Origin: Piper betle
Lineage: Eukaryota > Streptophyta > Magnoliopsida > Piperales > Piperaceae
NCBI GenBank assembly: GCA_033002965.1
Contig: JAURVB010014983.1
Location: 1 to 64,000, forward strand
Length of the DNA stretch: 64,000 nt
Direction of reading: 5' to 3'
Made by a program: the position numbers and the translations under genes. Under the pieces are notes generated by a model that had not been told where the DNA came from, made no database searches, and saw only the letters and a list, made by a program, of their open reading frames with translations. Below, piece after piece: positions 51,172 to 62,360 of this stretch. The first letter of the stretch is position 1, and each line of letters begins with the position of its first letter.

Positions 51172-51595
51172 CATGGTTTTAATGAATAAACTGTTCAATC
51201 TGTTTTCCATGCGTGCTGCTTTGTGCATTCTTGCCCTGCTTTTGCCAGCCTACTTTGTTTGCAAGCTCACACTCCCCGTGTTAACTCTTTCCACCATGAA
51301 GATTTGAGCCACAAGGTCGTGGTAATCACTGGTGCATCGTCCGGCATTGGAGAGGTTGGTCTTAACTTGCAAGTTTGTTTATTATTTTGTTTTAACGTGG
51401 TGGGCACCTAAAACAAAATTTGTTTCCACTCAATACCATGTGTTTATGAGTTCACAAGACAAAAATTTCTGTGGCTCTGTTTATCCAACCTACTATGCAA
51501 TTCCCCTCCTAAAAGAAGAGTAGAGGCACCATTGATCGTCAATGCTTCTGTTGCAGGATATATAGGCGTGCCCAGAAATTGTGTCTACAGTCTAT
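51172..51595 (+). pseudogene. 11-beta-hydroxysteroid dehydrogenase/steroleosin-like fragment
   Basis: Two pieces of a short-chain dehydrogenase are readable. The first (51,172 to about 51,355) has a hydrophobic N-terminus, MRAALCILALLLPAYFVCK, then, in another frame, HKVVVITGASSGIGE, the TGxxxGxG NADP-binding motif. The second (about 51,455-51,595) reads NFCGSVYPTYYAIPLL, then a stop, then a shifted segment resembling the post-motif ASVAG region. The exons between them and all of the catalytic YxxxK part are missing. Plant HSD/steroleosin proteins carry such a hydrophobic N-terminus for oil-body or ER attachment. The fragment ends where SABATH copy 4 flank begins. Confidence 0.65.
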
Positions 51596-51863
51596 GTTTT
51601 TGCACCCAAGATGGTTACAACAAAGTTTAAGTTGTGATCCTTTCAATTTTCGTCGCAGATGAATTGTGTGTAAATACATTACTTTTCCATTGTTGCATCA
51701 TTATAAAACCTGAGCAACGCTTTTCAATTCTCAAAACAATGATCTGGATGTTCTTAATTTGAGTATTAATGTGGTATACGACATAAAAAAGTGGAGAGGA
51801 ATGATTTGTAGCTGTGGCCATATATTAGTGGAGATAAAAATTGCTAGAGATAGTGCTACGTAC

Positions 51864-54037
51864 CGGAAACCAGCCCTGAAAGAGCTGCAGATAAGAGATA
51901 CCATGGGATAAACGTCGACTTTCGCGTCATCTGCATTTGGCCTGCTATGAAGTATTAACACCATGCAACCATTCGCAATCATTTCTTCATATCGGCATTT
52001 CAAGAAAGAGCAGAAGTCTTTCTCAAACTGATTTAGATATGCGTTCCATACGCAGGGAGGACTTGTTTTTGAGATGCAAATATTCCCCTTGTTAACGGCT
52101 TCACCATCTTTAGTCAGAAGTTCGTTAGGTACCTTCATGACATGATTAGCAAATGCATATCAAGAGAGTGAAAAATAATTTACCTTCAGTAGAGGCGACA
52201 ACCAAAGAAGGGTGGAAGTGCACTAGACATGGCCGAATTTGGCTGGTGACAGCCTGACCTTGTTGAGCGGTGGTCCTATTAATTTGCCCCACTACCATAT
52301 CTCAATATGTTGTGTCTGAGTTCGCCATTTCATCAAGTTATTTTTGTCAAATTATCAATATTTATTTAACCACTTGCTATCATTATTATTAAAGTTTATA
52401 TATTTATATCTTATTAATAAAATAATAAGTTAAGAAAATAGTGTTAAAATATTTTATTTTCTTCATAATGTGTCCGAGTTTGTCACGTCATTAAGTTGAA
52501 ACAAAGCTCTAACTTCAGCCACATCATCAATATTTAACCACTCATTAACGGTGTAAGAGGTGATAAGATCATGAATTGGTTGACAGTTTATAGTTAAATT
52601 TTCATGTTTAAAAACGGGTAGGAAGATAAAACAATAAAGATGAAACACATGAACAAGCAAGGATTTTTTTAATTAAAAAAATGATGAACAGATAAAAAAA
52701 TAGATGAATAGATAAAAACATACTACCATGTTTCTCCCTCTTCGAATGAGCCACTAATGGTAAAGACGGAAGAGTGAGCCTAATGGAAAAATAGATCGAA
52801 ATTTATAGAAAGTTTTTTGTTGGAAAAGGATGCAACCTTCTTTGGTGCAACCTTAAATGTAATATGTCCAAAAATTAGTCTTACATTTAATACCTACCTA
52901 AAGTAATTTTCAATATATTAGTGAGAATGAATTTGTGATCTTCAAGCTTAGTTAATTACTTTTGAAGAGATGAATAAACTCACCAGTTTGTACTAATTTA
53001 ATCGGGCCTTCACAGGTGGTGTCAGAGCCAACCTAGGACCGTGCTAGATGACTGGGGTCTGTCTAGACAGATTAAGATTAAGATTAGGCTCAAGAGTCAT
53101 AGAAAGGGATTTCGATGACAATATTTAAAATAATTTAATCAGCTTAATTTTTATTTATTTTCAACCCCAGATAATCTGGAGATGCCTAATCATGTCCACA
53201 CATTATATCTTATAACTTGTATATATAAATTTATTTATTTATTTACATTTATATTTATTTATTTAGAAGATGTGGGTTCTAAGCTATCTTGGAGGTTTAA
53301 TAAAATTATAGAATAACAAATAAAAGATTATATGTATTGCAAAAAGAGAGTTCAATGCAATTTGAGAAAGGAAATTCAATTTTCTCGTCGGAAGAAGCAT
53401 GAGAAGATGAAATGAACTCCTTGGAGAAAATAAAAATCACGAAAGTTTACCTGAGAGACCCAATGGACACTATATAACGAGTACACAAAATGGAGATCAT
53501 TGTTGGGGAAAAGCCTTCCATAAAATGATCCAGGAACACCCATCACATAGCATGACAAAAGACCACCTATGTTGTCTGCAACTCGCTGCAAAAAGGAAGG
53601 CAAGCCTCTAAAAGGGGAAGTTAAAATCGTTGGAAGGAAGATCATTCAGCAAGAGTTGAATCTCTGGCAGCTCCTCATCTCACTTTCCGGTGCATCTCCT
53701 CCACCGTGTCCATGATTGCGGCCATGATGGAGATGACATTTTGCCTACAAGAGCAGCCCAAGTCTGCTGCTCTCAACAACTTCAGAGGCACTTAGTCTCG
53801 CAATAGATCTTCAATGGCCTCCACAAAATATGGTTTGGTTCTGGCTAGCACGCGCACTCTAGTAGTCACAATTGAAGGCCGTGAAAAACAAATGAAGGAA
53901 GAAGGGGTCAGTAAATATACAAATTGCAATCTGATCATCAATAAAAGGAAAGAAAACCAAACCACAGAAGCGAGAATTGTGAGCATAGCTGTTCTCTCCA
54001 TCACCTCCATTCATTGATGAAAGTCCTTCACCTCCAT
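51864..54037 (-). pseudogene. SABATH copy 4, broken, lacks last exon
   Basis: Exons 1 to 3 of a copy-2-type gene: start at 54037, exon 2 about 53858-53451, exon 3 52132-51864. Blocks match copy 2 closely, for example KTSPPCVWNAYLNQFEKDF, CRYEEMIANGCMVLILHSRP and [19 protein letters not shown]. Faults: a missing base at DFxS in exon 1 gives an early stop; exon 2 has shifts around the NDLPSN region; exon 3 has an extra C near YP and lacks two bases before its donor. Exon 4 is absent; the sequence beyond intron 3 joins the dehydrogenase fragment. Intron 2 holds an extra repeat-derived block relative to copy 2. Confidence 0.8.
52858..53060 (+). mobile_element. LTR and primer-binding site of a TRIM relative
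   Basis: Shares 'TTAGTC..ACAT', 'ATATTAGTGAGAAT' and 'TTAGTTAA..ACTTTT.AAGAG' with the LTRs at 49,128-49,592. It ends CGGGCCTTCACA and is followed at once by GGTGGTGTCAGAGCC, near the initiator-Met primer-binding site. Only one LTR is recognised here, inside SABATH copy 4 intron 2. Confidence 0.55.
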
Positions 54038-55831
54038 GATTTTGCTCCTTTATCAGCTCTGATCTCCCTATCTCCAAAGAGCGATGCTAGACCCTTATGG
54101 GAGGAGATTTTGGTGGCCTAGCCGCCAACCACGTTAATGAAATTTTCAAATAAAAATAAAGTATAAAAAAGGCATTACTCTCCTTGCATAATTAATATAA
54201 CAGTAGACTACCTATAGACAGCTCATGATGTACAAAATTATATGCGCATACCTCTATAAGGTATCTAATCAGGGCAAGCATCTCTATAAGGTACTTAATA
54301 ATTTGTTCCTGTTGGATGGTAGCGTCAAGTGGACATTTATGTTTGAGGAAATTACACTTTGAACCAGCATAGCCCTGGCTGGGAATCACTAAATTTAAAA
54401 TTTATAAAATTTTACTATCTTTCTAAGAAAAATAACCATGTATTGTCTGCTTCTGAACTCAATATTCTTGTAAAAACTCCAATATTAATCAGGGATAGAA
54501 ATAAAATTTAAATCCGTATTGTATTTTGGACCATAGTTATAGTGTGGTTCTTATTTCTAAATAAAATACTTTACGTACTCCCATTTTTATTATTCGACGT
54601 AAAAGGTTTCTTTACAATGTTTTTAGTTTGCTTACTTGTGGATTCTGCATGGTCATCAATATGAGAAAAAATCAATATGAGAAATAGGGAAAAAAGAATC
54701 ATTATGAGAAATATTCTTTCATAGGGAATAATAGTCTGTGCAAGTGGATATGCCTATATCTGGTTTGAATTTATATGCATAGGAGTAAGTTTAATGTCCG
54801 AGCATAACTGTAAATAGGCCAAGCCAAATGAATTTTCTACCCTTTTTGTGTGACATGTCCGGCTTATTTTCAAATTAGTTAGCTCAAATTTGGTCTGATG
54901 TGAGGTCGATTTTTTCCAAGCTGAGTTTGAGCAGCTTAAAATTTTGTTTTGAGTGTTCATGTTTGTTTTGCATTTGATTCCATAAATTTTGATCCAAGTA
55001 GGGCATGGCTCCCCTAAGTTCAAATTCACTTTTAATCTTCATAATTTTCAATCCACAATATAAAGTGGCGTTTTTAGTCTTAAATTGTGCCTAGCCCCAA
55101 ATTGTAATGTCCCAACCTGATTCCCAGACAAACCAGACCGAGATGTTACAAAGTAAATTAATTGGGCAAATTTTTAAATTCATTTATGATAAATATTTTT
55201 AGAGAATAGTGATGAATATGCAACAAAAACCGATAAAATATCGGGATCTTTAAATCATCCCAGCGTCTTAGTGTTAAAAATCAATTTGAAGTTAGCGATT
55301 GATAATTCTAATGATATTGTATATAGTAAAGCAATATATGGAAAATCAAATACCGTAAACATGTAGAACCCTTAAGCACCAAAATCCAAGTGTCGCAAAG
55401 CATACCCAGATGACTCTAGCTCTTTAGCGGTTGTGGTGCAAATGGTGCGGTGAAGGTGCGGTTGAAGGCATTTAACATTACCATTTACTAATTTTTCAAC
55501 CATTAACTGTTACCATTTTTCCAACTGTCTTCCGTTACCGAGTTTTGACTATTTTGATCGACGATTTAAGGTTAACTATTGGTAAATTTTGATTTAAACA
55601 AAATAAGTATTTATCATCGCAAATCTTTATTAAAATCATAAATTTGGTGTCATTTGGACCATATATTTATATTAAACCAACTATTAAAAGGATATAATAA
55701 TATAAAATTTTAATTAAATATAGTGATAATATTATTTTTTATCCATATTGATCAATTTAATTATACTTTTACTTACAAAAATAAATAAAAGAGGAAATGG
55801 GTAAAACGGTAGCGGTAGAGGCTTCTACCCC
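54038..55831. other. AT-rich intergenic, no gene seen
   Basis: Lies between the SABATH cluster and the Gypsy element. The first ~70 bases resemble the upstream flank of SABATH copy 2 (47,150-47,230). The rest is AT-rich with no conserved product. Confidence 0.55.
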
Positions 55832-57688
55832 TAGGCGTCGAAAAGGAGCCAAATTTTTCGCCCCAAACGCACACCATGCGGCGTGTTCCAGCCCCAGAAA
55901 CGCCAGCCTTCCAATCAGAATGCAACAGAAACACCGCTACAAACAGCAGCACAAAGCAACCTCTGAAGCCCAGCACTGCCGCAACAAATAGCGAGATGCA
56001 GTTACTACTCAATTTAGCTGTACGAGGCTCCCACTCGATCCTGTGAACAACAGTAAACCACGATCAAAATACTGGCACTCAATTGCCCAGCACGACGATA
56101 TTGCTGATCGGCTACTGGTAAGCAAATTATGACCAATAACACACCATCAAATATAAACTCGTCATGTACGTAGTATGCAGCGACCCAACGACCGATCACC
56201 CAAATATTGATCCAAATACCGATCACCCCTACTCGATATTTTAACCAAGTCCCGGAATTACAAGACTGGTTGCCGGTACCAAATTACGATGTAGACACCA
56301 CAAATTACGGGACCCTTGTCCCAACCTGAAATCTATTAACAAGAACAAGGATACAAGCAATCAATCTACCCTGATCGCTTGACACCGTGGACATGCAACC
56401 CCACGATGCTTTACTCTTCCCCTGAAGAGCGAGAACAAGAGCCCCCACTCACAAGATGTCTCTCACAATCACAACCCCAAGTTGTTGCCCACGACCAACT
56501 TGTTTACATGCAAAACCCTCAGCCAGTAATTGCAAACAGGTTGTAGAAGAACTAAAGTCGTACCTCGATCCTAAAGGTGAACTTCGACCACTCGATGCAG
56601 TCACTCCTTGCGAAGAACCAATTCCCCGAATTGACCTGCAGCACTTCACAGTCATTCCCTTGCCTGATGAGGTTTCTATCCACTCCACAGGAAAGACACG
56701 AACTTTATACTAGAACAAACTCCAGTCGTTCTTCTTTCTCCCAAGTCTGGCCTTCTCCTATTTGTAGAGAAGCCTCTCGTGTTGATCCCAAACTCCAGAT
56801 AAACCAGATATCTCATCCCAAATCTTCACTTTAAAAGATTGCCTCAAGATACTGCTGCGTCATTGTGCTTACAGCCACAATGCCTACTGGATTTATCCAT
56901 GTTTATCCCTTCCCGGAGTTAGTTGCAGCTAGAACAATATCTTCACAAGATCTTTTCATCCTGCTTATCCATAGACGTGATCTATTCTAGATCTTCCATC
57001 TATGTTTATCTCTAACAACTCCTTCGGCACATGTTAGCCAGGCGTTCCAGCCCTCCTGGCTCGAGCCCTGACCCACTCAGGTAGCCACGATCCTCATATC
57101 AGCGTACCACCCCATATTGGAATTCCCACTCAGGCTAGAATTCTTAGCTACCGCTTGAATTCCTAGTACCACTAGAATTCCTAATACCGCTAGAATGTCC
57201 TAGTACTGCTAGGAATTCCTAGTACTGCTCCAAATCTCGGCATCAAGATTCCACTCCAAATACCGGCACAAGCTTGTACCGCTATTTGCGCTAGGTCATA
57301 CCTCCAACACTCGGTACCAGCACCAGCCCTATGCTCGGCACTGCCCATCGGTCTGCTTGGTAACAACCTCACTACGCTCGATGCTCTGCTACTCCTAGCG
57401 TCGGTCCCTGGTGTTCGGTCATCACACCTGCCTTTCGCTATTCAGATCGCAATCTGATTCTGAGGTTTCCCGTCATGCTATGCATATCAATCTTCTAGAA
57501 TACTCGATCTCAATGTGCTGCTACACCATGCACCATAGTTTGGCACTCTGCAACTATAACACGTGTTAGCGTCAGTCAGCTGTTTCACCACTCGAATAGC
57601 CCCGTGCTATCTCGTCTCGGACCCGGTGTGCCTAGGAACAACTGCCAAATCCTAGCACCCGGTGCGTCCATGGACTAAGGCTGTAACA
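55832..57688 (-). repeat. 3' LTR of the Gypsy element, about 1.86 kb
   Basis: On the minus strand it starts TGTTACAGCC right after the polypurine tract. The other end was set by alignment to the right LTR, whose inner end reads (minus) GACACCCA; here that end is mutated. It is a direct repeat of 62,361-64,000 throughout, with many substitutions and small indels. Confidence 0.85.
57119..57229. repeat. 18-bp minisatellite inside the 3' LTR
   Basis: About six units close to GAATTCCTAGTACCRCTA, with substitutions and one-base changes. The same array is present in the other LTR. Confidence 0.85.
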
Positions 57689-57701
57689 GCTCTCCCCCAC
57701 C
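57689..57701 (-). other. Polypurine tract
   Basis: On the minus strand GGTGGGGGAGAGC lies directly before the LTR start TGTTACAG. This is the expected place for the plus-strand primer of reverse transcription. Confidence 0.7.
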
Positions 57702-57729
57702 AATGAGATCCGATGTCCTCATCGGAGGG

Positions 57730-59010
57730 TTAAGTCCTCCCCGGTACTTCCTGATCTGTCCGCTCAAACTGCCACAAGTCCCTCTCTCGCTCCCAGCTAG
57801 CTTCACTTCTCGGCTCCCCTCTCCATTTGATAAGATACTCCATCCCGGTGTTTGGTGCACCTTGCCTATGCCCCAAAATCTTCCCCACCTTTTTCTCAAA
57901 TTGTCGCCGGACAGTAGGTGGAGCTCTCCTTGGACGAGCTCTCCTTGGATTGACCAAATCCTCATGGAATGGCTTGAGAAAACTAACATGGAACACTGGA
58001 TGGAGTTGATACCTCTCCGGAAGCTTCAACCTGTAAGCCACGCTCCCGATCACCTTCTCCACCTCGAAAGGACCATCATACCGCTGCACCAAACCCCGAT
58101 GCACTTCGGTACGCCTGATTTTCTTCCAAATCTGTGGCGTGAGCTTCAGCATTACCTTGTCCCCTACGCTGAATGACACCGGCCTCCTTCTCAAGTCGGC
58201 ATACTTCTTCATTCGGCGTGTTGCCTTGGCTAATGAATCCACCGCGTCCTCATACAGCTCCTGCCTATCCCTGGCAAACCTGTATGCAGCTGGACACTTC
58301 ACTCCGCGCCCCTGCAAAGCTACCTCCAGTGGTGTAAGAGGCTGGTAGCCTGTTGCAACCTCGAAAGGACTCAGCCCCGTTGCTGAAGAACGATGCAGAT
58401 TGTAACAAAACTGCGCCGCGTCAAGAAGCTCCAACCAGTTCCCCTGACTGGCTGAGACGAAATGCCTCAAATACTCTTCGAGTAGAGCATTCGTCCTCTC
58501 AGTCTGTCCATCAGACTGAGGGTGATTGGCTGTAGAAAAGTTCAGCTTACTCCCCAGTAACCCGAACAAACACGTCCAGAACCTGCCTGTGAATCTGGCG
58601 TCTCGATCACTCACAATATCCGCCGGTACTCCAAAGTACTTGACCACGTTCTTGAAGAACAGTTCAGCAGCTTTCTCGGCTGAGCATGCATGTGGAGCTG
58701 CTGCAACTATGGCGTATTTGGAAAATCGATCAACTACAACCATCACTGACGACATCCCCCTAACCTTGGGGAACCCGGACACAAAGTCCATAGAAACCGA
58801 ACTCCACGGTCTCGTAGGTGTAGGTAGAGGCTGTAGCAAGCCTGCCTCCAGTCGTCTCTCCACCTTGTCTTGTTGGCACACCAGACAAGACCTCACGAAA
58901 GCTTCTATATCGGCCTTCATCCCCGGCCAATAATACGCCCTGGCCATTAGAGCGTGCATCCTGTCTCTCCCAGGATGTCCTGCCCACTGGGTGTCGTGGG
59001 ACTCCTCCAT
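57730..59010 (-). CDS. Integrase with C-terminal chromodomain (Gypsy pol, 3' part)
   Basis: A 426-residue open frame. His and Cys residues of the zinc-binding domain are near residues 5-12 and 42-45. The DDE core shows Asp in MDFVSGF (about 75), Asp in SDRD (about 135) and Glu in GQTERTN (about 171). A chromodomain occupies about 375-420 (VGKILGH... YLIKWRGEP... WE). Chromodomains of this type are thought to steer integration to modified histones. The first Met is not the true protein start: the frame continues upstream past a TGA at 59,020-59,022, where a sense codon is expected in the intact polyprotein. Confidence 0.9.
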   Translation of the reverse strand: MEESHDTQWAGHPGRDRMHALMARAYYWPGMKADIEAFVRSCLVCQQDKVERRLEAGLLQPLPTPTRPWSSVSMDFVSGFPKVRGMSSVMVVVDRFSKYAIVAAAPHACSAEKAAELFFKNVVKYFGVPADIVSDRDARFTGRFWTCLFGLLGSKLNFSTANHPQSDGQTERTNALLEEYLRHFVSASQGNWLELLDAAQFCYNLHRSSATGLSPFEVATGYQPLTPLEVALQGRGVKCPAAYRFARDRQELYEDAVDSLAKATRRMKKYADLRRRPVSFSVGDKVMLKLTPQIWKKIRRTEVHRGLVQRYDGPFEVEKVIGSVAYRLKLPERYQLHPVFHVSFLKPFHEDLVNPRRARPRRAPPTVRRQFEKKVGKILGHRQGAPNTGMEYLIKWRGEPRSEASWERERDLWQFERTDQEVPGRT

Positions 59011-59019
59011 CAGCTTTCG

Positions 59020-59214
59020 TCATAGCCTACCTGTAGGGATATAAAGCCGACCCCCACTAGCATAGACCACACCATCATCTAGCCAATATTTCCGAACCAG
59101 TCCCTCACTGATTCTGTCAACCAGCTTCCTGTATTCTGGATCCATCCTTGCTAACTCCCGAACCTGCCCCAGTAGCAATGTCTCGACCTCTGACATAGCA
59201 GCCACCACTTCCAT
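59020..59214 (-). pseudogene. Pol linker between RNase H and integrase, closed by a nonsense codon
   Basis: This segment reads as the spacer and start of the integrase N-terminal domain (RKYWLDDGVVY, LYIP) and is in the same frame as the integrase. TGA ends it three codons before the KLMEE start of the next open frame. A CGA-to-TGA change is the simplest explanation. Confidence 0.7.
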
Positions 59215-60535
59215 ATTCTTTCTGGCTCAGGGCATCCGCCACCTGATTAGTCTTTCCCGGCTGGTGCAACCACTCAAAGTCGTACTCGGCCAGAAATTCC
59301 TGCCACCTTGCTTGTCTCGGCGATAATTTCTTCTGGGTCTTGAAGAAAGTGTTAGCAACATTGTCCGTAATCACCACGAACTTAGATCCTAGCAGGTAAA
59401 CCCGCCACACTCGAAGACAATGTACCACTGCGAGCATTTCCTTCTCGTGTGCTGAATACCTCGTTTCAGCGTCCTTCAACTTCCAGCTCTCAAAAGCGAT
59501 AGGATGCCCATCCTGCTGTAGTACTCCTCTGACGGCTTTGTCTGAGGCATCTGTCACCACCTCAAACGGTTGACTGAAGTCCGGCAACTTCAGTATCGGC
59601 TCCGATGATATCGCAGCTTTTAATTCATCAAAGGCTGCTTGGCATGAACCCGTCCACACCCATGACTGTCCCTTCCTCAGCAGATCAGTCAATGGTGACA
59701 CTACATGGCTGTACCCATGTATGAACTTCCGATAGTAATTGGCCAAACCTAGGAAGCTCCTGACCTCTGTCACCTTAGTCGGTTCCAGCCACTCGGCAAT
59801 AGCTCGGACCTTCGATTCCTCCATGCGCACCGACCCCTGACCAATTCTATGGCCCAAGAAACTAATCTCTCCTAGGCCAAACTCACATTTCTCCCTCTTG
59901 ACATAGAGCTGATGTTCCCTCAACCGATCCATAACCTGTTTCAGGTGTCCCCAGTGATCCTCCATGGACTCACTGTATACGACTATGTCGTCCAGATACA
60001 CAACCACAAACTTATCCAGAAAATCGTGGAACACATCATTCATAAGATTGCAAAATGTAGCTGGCGCATTCGTCAACCCGAATGGCATCACAAGGAATTC
60101 AAATGACCCATACCTTGTGACCATAGTCGTCTTAGGCACATCCTCTGACACAATCCGGACTTGCCAATAACCTGACCTCAGGTCCAGCTTGGTGAAGACC
60201 CGCGCTCCACTCAGCCTGTCAAACAGATCAGCTATCAAAGGAATAAGGTACTTGTTCTTGATAGTCACCTTGTTCAGTCCCCAATAATCGACGCATAACC
60301 TCAAAGATCCATCATGCTTCTCCTGGAACAGAACTGGCGCCCCATACGGTGCAGTTGATGGCTGAATTTTCCCCGAATCCAGTAGCTCCCCTAGCTGGAT
60401 TTTCAATTCTGTGAGTTCTTTCGGCGACATTCTATATGGCGCCTTTGCTGGTGCTCTTGTCCCTGGCTCCAGCTCGATCCGGTGTTCGACCGTCCTCTTG
60501 GGAGGTAACCCGTCTGGCAACTCTGCTGGCATCAC
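59117..60535 (-). CDS. Reverse transcriptase and RNase H (Gypsy pol, middle part)
   Basis: A 472-residue frame. RT motifs: [13 protein letters not shown] (about 117-128), [12 protein letters not shown] (about 150-161) and YLDDIVVYS, the catalytic YxDD, at 180-188. RNase H follows from about 330 ([24 protein letters not shown]). The true domain end is near 59,225; the last ~35 residues are out-of-frame read-through after a one-base break. The upstream end is separated from gag-protease by another frame break near 60,546. Confidence 0.9.
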   Translation of the reverse strand: MMPAELPDGLPPKRTVEHRIELEPGTRAPAKAPYRMSPKELTELKIQLGELLDSGKIQPSTAPYGAPVLFQEKHDGSLRLCVDYWGLNKVTIKNKYLIPLIADLFDRLSGARVFTKLDLRSGYWQVRIVSEDVPKTTMVTRYGSFEFLVMPFGLTNAPATFCNLMNDVFHDFLDKFVVVYLDDIVVYSESMEDHWGHLKQVMDRLREHQLYVKREKCEFGLGEISFLGHRIGQGSVRMEESKVRAIAEWLEPTKVTEVRSFLGLANYYRKFIHGYSHVVSPLTDLLRKGQSWVWTGSCQAAFDELKAAISSEPILKLPDFSQPFEVVTDASDKAVRGVLQQDGHPIAFESWKLKDAETRYSAHEKEMLAVVHCLRVWRVYLLGSKFVVITDNVANTFFKTQKKLSPRQARWQEFLAEYDFEWLHQPGKTNQVADALSQKEYGSGGCYVRGRDIATGAGSGVSKDGSRIQEAG

Positions 60536-60545
60536 GTCAGAATAC

Positions 60546-61982
60546 TCATTCCAACAGCCCTAGCAGTTCGTCCGGCACCACCACCACATGGTCCGGCTGG
60601 ACCTCCACCATAACAGCAAGATAAGTCAAGGCGCCCCGCTTGCACCCTCGAACCACCTGCATTGCCGACAAGTGCTCACTTCCGAAAGTGCGGTCCTCGA
60701 CCCCAGAAGGCCTCCCACTGCCACGAACAAAGCTTGCACCCACCTTATCCATGATCAGTATACCTCCTAGTTGTGGGAACACTCCCACTCCAGCAGTTCC
60801 CATGAAAGCATTGCCGAGGATCAAACCAAAGTCATCCATCTCGATGACCATGAGATCCACTCGGCCCTCATACTCCCCCAAGCACAGTCTGACATTCCTA
60901 GAGATGCTGTCCACCTGCCTTGCCTGAGAATTCACTGCCTTAATCCTGCTCGTGTTGGTCCTGGTCTTTAGCCCTAGCTCCGTAGCCATCCCCTTGGAGA
61001 CAAAACTGTGCATCGCACCAGTGTCAATCAAGGCTGAAACCTTCCTCCCATTCACTACACATGGAACAAACATCAAATCAGCTCCCCCTGAAGCTGCACG
61101 TCCAGCTCTCAACGCCCCGAGTATCTGAAGGGTAGATGCTTGAGCAGAAGGCCCCACGTCCTCCTGGTCCCGGTTTGCCTCAGCCACCATGGCACTCAGC
61201 TTGCCCTTGGTCGGGCACTCCCTAGCTAGATGCGGACCATTACATAGAAAACACCCGGACTTCTTTACATCAGCCACCTTCTGGTCCTGATCTCCTACCC
61301 TAAAGTTCTGCCACTTCTTCTTTGGTTGCCTAGACGGCTTTTTCTTGCCATCCTGCTGGCTGCCCTGACCACTCTGGGATTTCTTGCCCGGCACATTATC
61401 TGTGTTGCTGGCTGCCGGCTTGAGATCCACCAGAGCGTCTGCTGCCACCAAAGCCACAGGCAAATCCTGTACTTTCTGCCTCTTAAGTTCCATCTGCGCC
61501 CATGATTGCAAACTGTTGATGAAGTTAAATAACTTATCATCCTCAGACATATTTTTGATGTCGAGGAGACAAGAGCTGAAGTCTTTGACGTACTCCCTCA
61601 CTGTTCCTGTTTGTCTCAACCGTTGCAATCGAGACCTCGCCACCCATGTAGTGTTGGTTGGCAAGAACTGCTCCCGAAGCTCCTTTTTCAGGAACTCCCA
61701 AGTCTCAATCCGGGGTCGACCAGCAGCATCATCCTCTTCGGTGCGGCAACGATACCATAACTTGGCATCCCCAGTCATAAACATGTTGGCCATCAAAACC
61801 TGGCTATCTTCGGGAACTTTCGCAGCAGTGAAGTATTCCTGCATGTCCCAGATGAAGTTCTCCAGATCCTTGGCCGATCTAGTACCCTCGAACTTCTTTG
61901 GCTCTGGCACCTTGAGCCTTCCCGAGATGGCTTCTTCTGCTGCACGATCAGCAATACCTTGCTGAGGCTTGCCATCATCCAC
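60546..61982 (-). CDS. Gag with zinc knuckle and aspartic protease (Gypsy gag-PR)
   Basis: A 478-residue frame. Residues 30-190 form the retrotransposon gag domain ([28 protein letters not shown]). A basic stretch precedes the zinc knuckle at 244-256, spaced CX2CX3HX4C. The aspartic protease follows, with the active-site triplet Asp-Thr-Gly at 320-322. The frame stops at LLGLLE, where an intact element would continue into RT; a one-base shift is the likely cause. The start Met is the first in frame after the primer-binding site region; translation may begin further upstream. Confidence 0.88.
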   Translation of the reverse strand: MDDGKPQQGIADRAAEEAISGRLKVPEPKKFEGTRSAKDLENFIWDMQEYFTAAKVPEDSQVLMANMFMTGDAKLWYRCRTEEDDAAGRPRIETWEFLKKELREQFLPTNTTWVARSRLQRLRQTGTVREYVKDFSSCLLDIKNMSEDDKLFNFINSLQSWAQMELKRQKVQDLPVALVAADALVDLKPAASNTDNVPGKKSQSGQGSQQDGKKKPSRQPKKKWQNFRVGDQDQKVADVKKSGCFLCNGPHLARECPTKGKLSAMVAEANRDQEDVGPSAQASTLQILGALRAGRAASGGADLMFVPCVVNGRKVSALIDTGAMHSFVSKGMATELGLKTRTNTSRIKAVNSQARQVDSISRNVRLCLGEYEGRVDLMVIEMDDFGLILGNAFMGTAGVGVFPQLGGILIMDKVGASFVRGSGRPSGVEDRTFGSEHLSAMQVVRGCKRGALTYLAVMVEVQPDHVVVVPDELLGLLE

Positions 61983-62341
61983 ACTTGCTTCAGCAAAGCA
62001 ACATCCATATGCAATGCCTCTACAGCAGCCCGGAGATCACCCATCTCCGCCGTTTCACCCCTTGCATGACTGGACTCGGCCCAAGTGGTAAACCGAGAAT
62101 TCAAGTCCCACAACCCTTCTGCCAAGGACTACAGTTTGTCGAAGGCGGTATGTCCGTCTCCATCACTGGTAGGCCCTCCTACCAGCACTTCCAGTTGTGC
62201 CACTCTCTCCCTGAGAGCGTCGGTAGATCGTGTGTCCATATCAGATTGGTTCAACGGTAGTACGTGGAGTGCCTTCCCCGAAAGCAATGTGTACTGCTTC
62301 ACAAGACCTGCTTCGTCAACCCTTGGTTCAACCAAAACCTA

Positions 62342-62354
62342 GGCTCTGATACCT
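62342..62354 (-). other. Primer-binding site (initiator Met tRNA type)
   Basis: On the minus strand GGTATCAGAGCC lies a few bases inside the 5' LTR end. It matches the usual plant initiator-tRNA-Met site. Confidence 0.75.
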
Positions 62355-62360
62355 CTATCA

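Noticed and set aside
58526..58933. Plus-strand open frame of 135 codons
   Set aside because: Antisense to the retrotransposon integrase; no conserved product of its own.
61384..61965. Plus-strand open frame of 193 codons
   Set aside because: Antisense to gag; the gag reading on the minus strand has clear domains.
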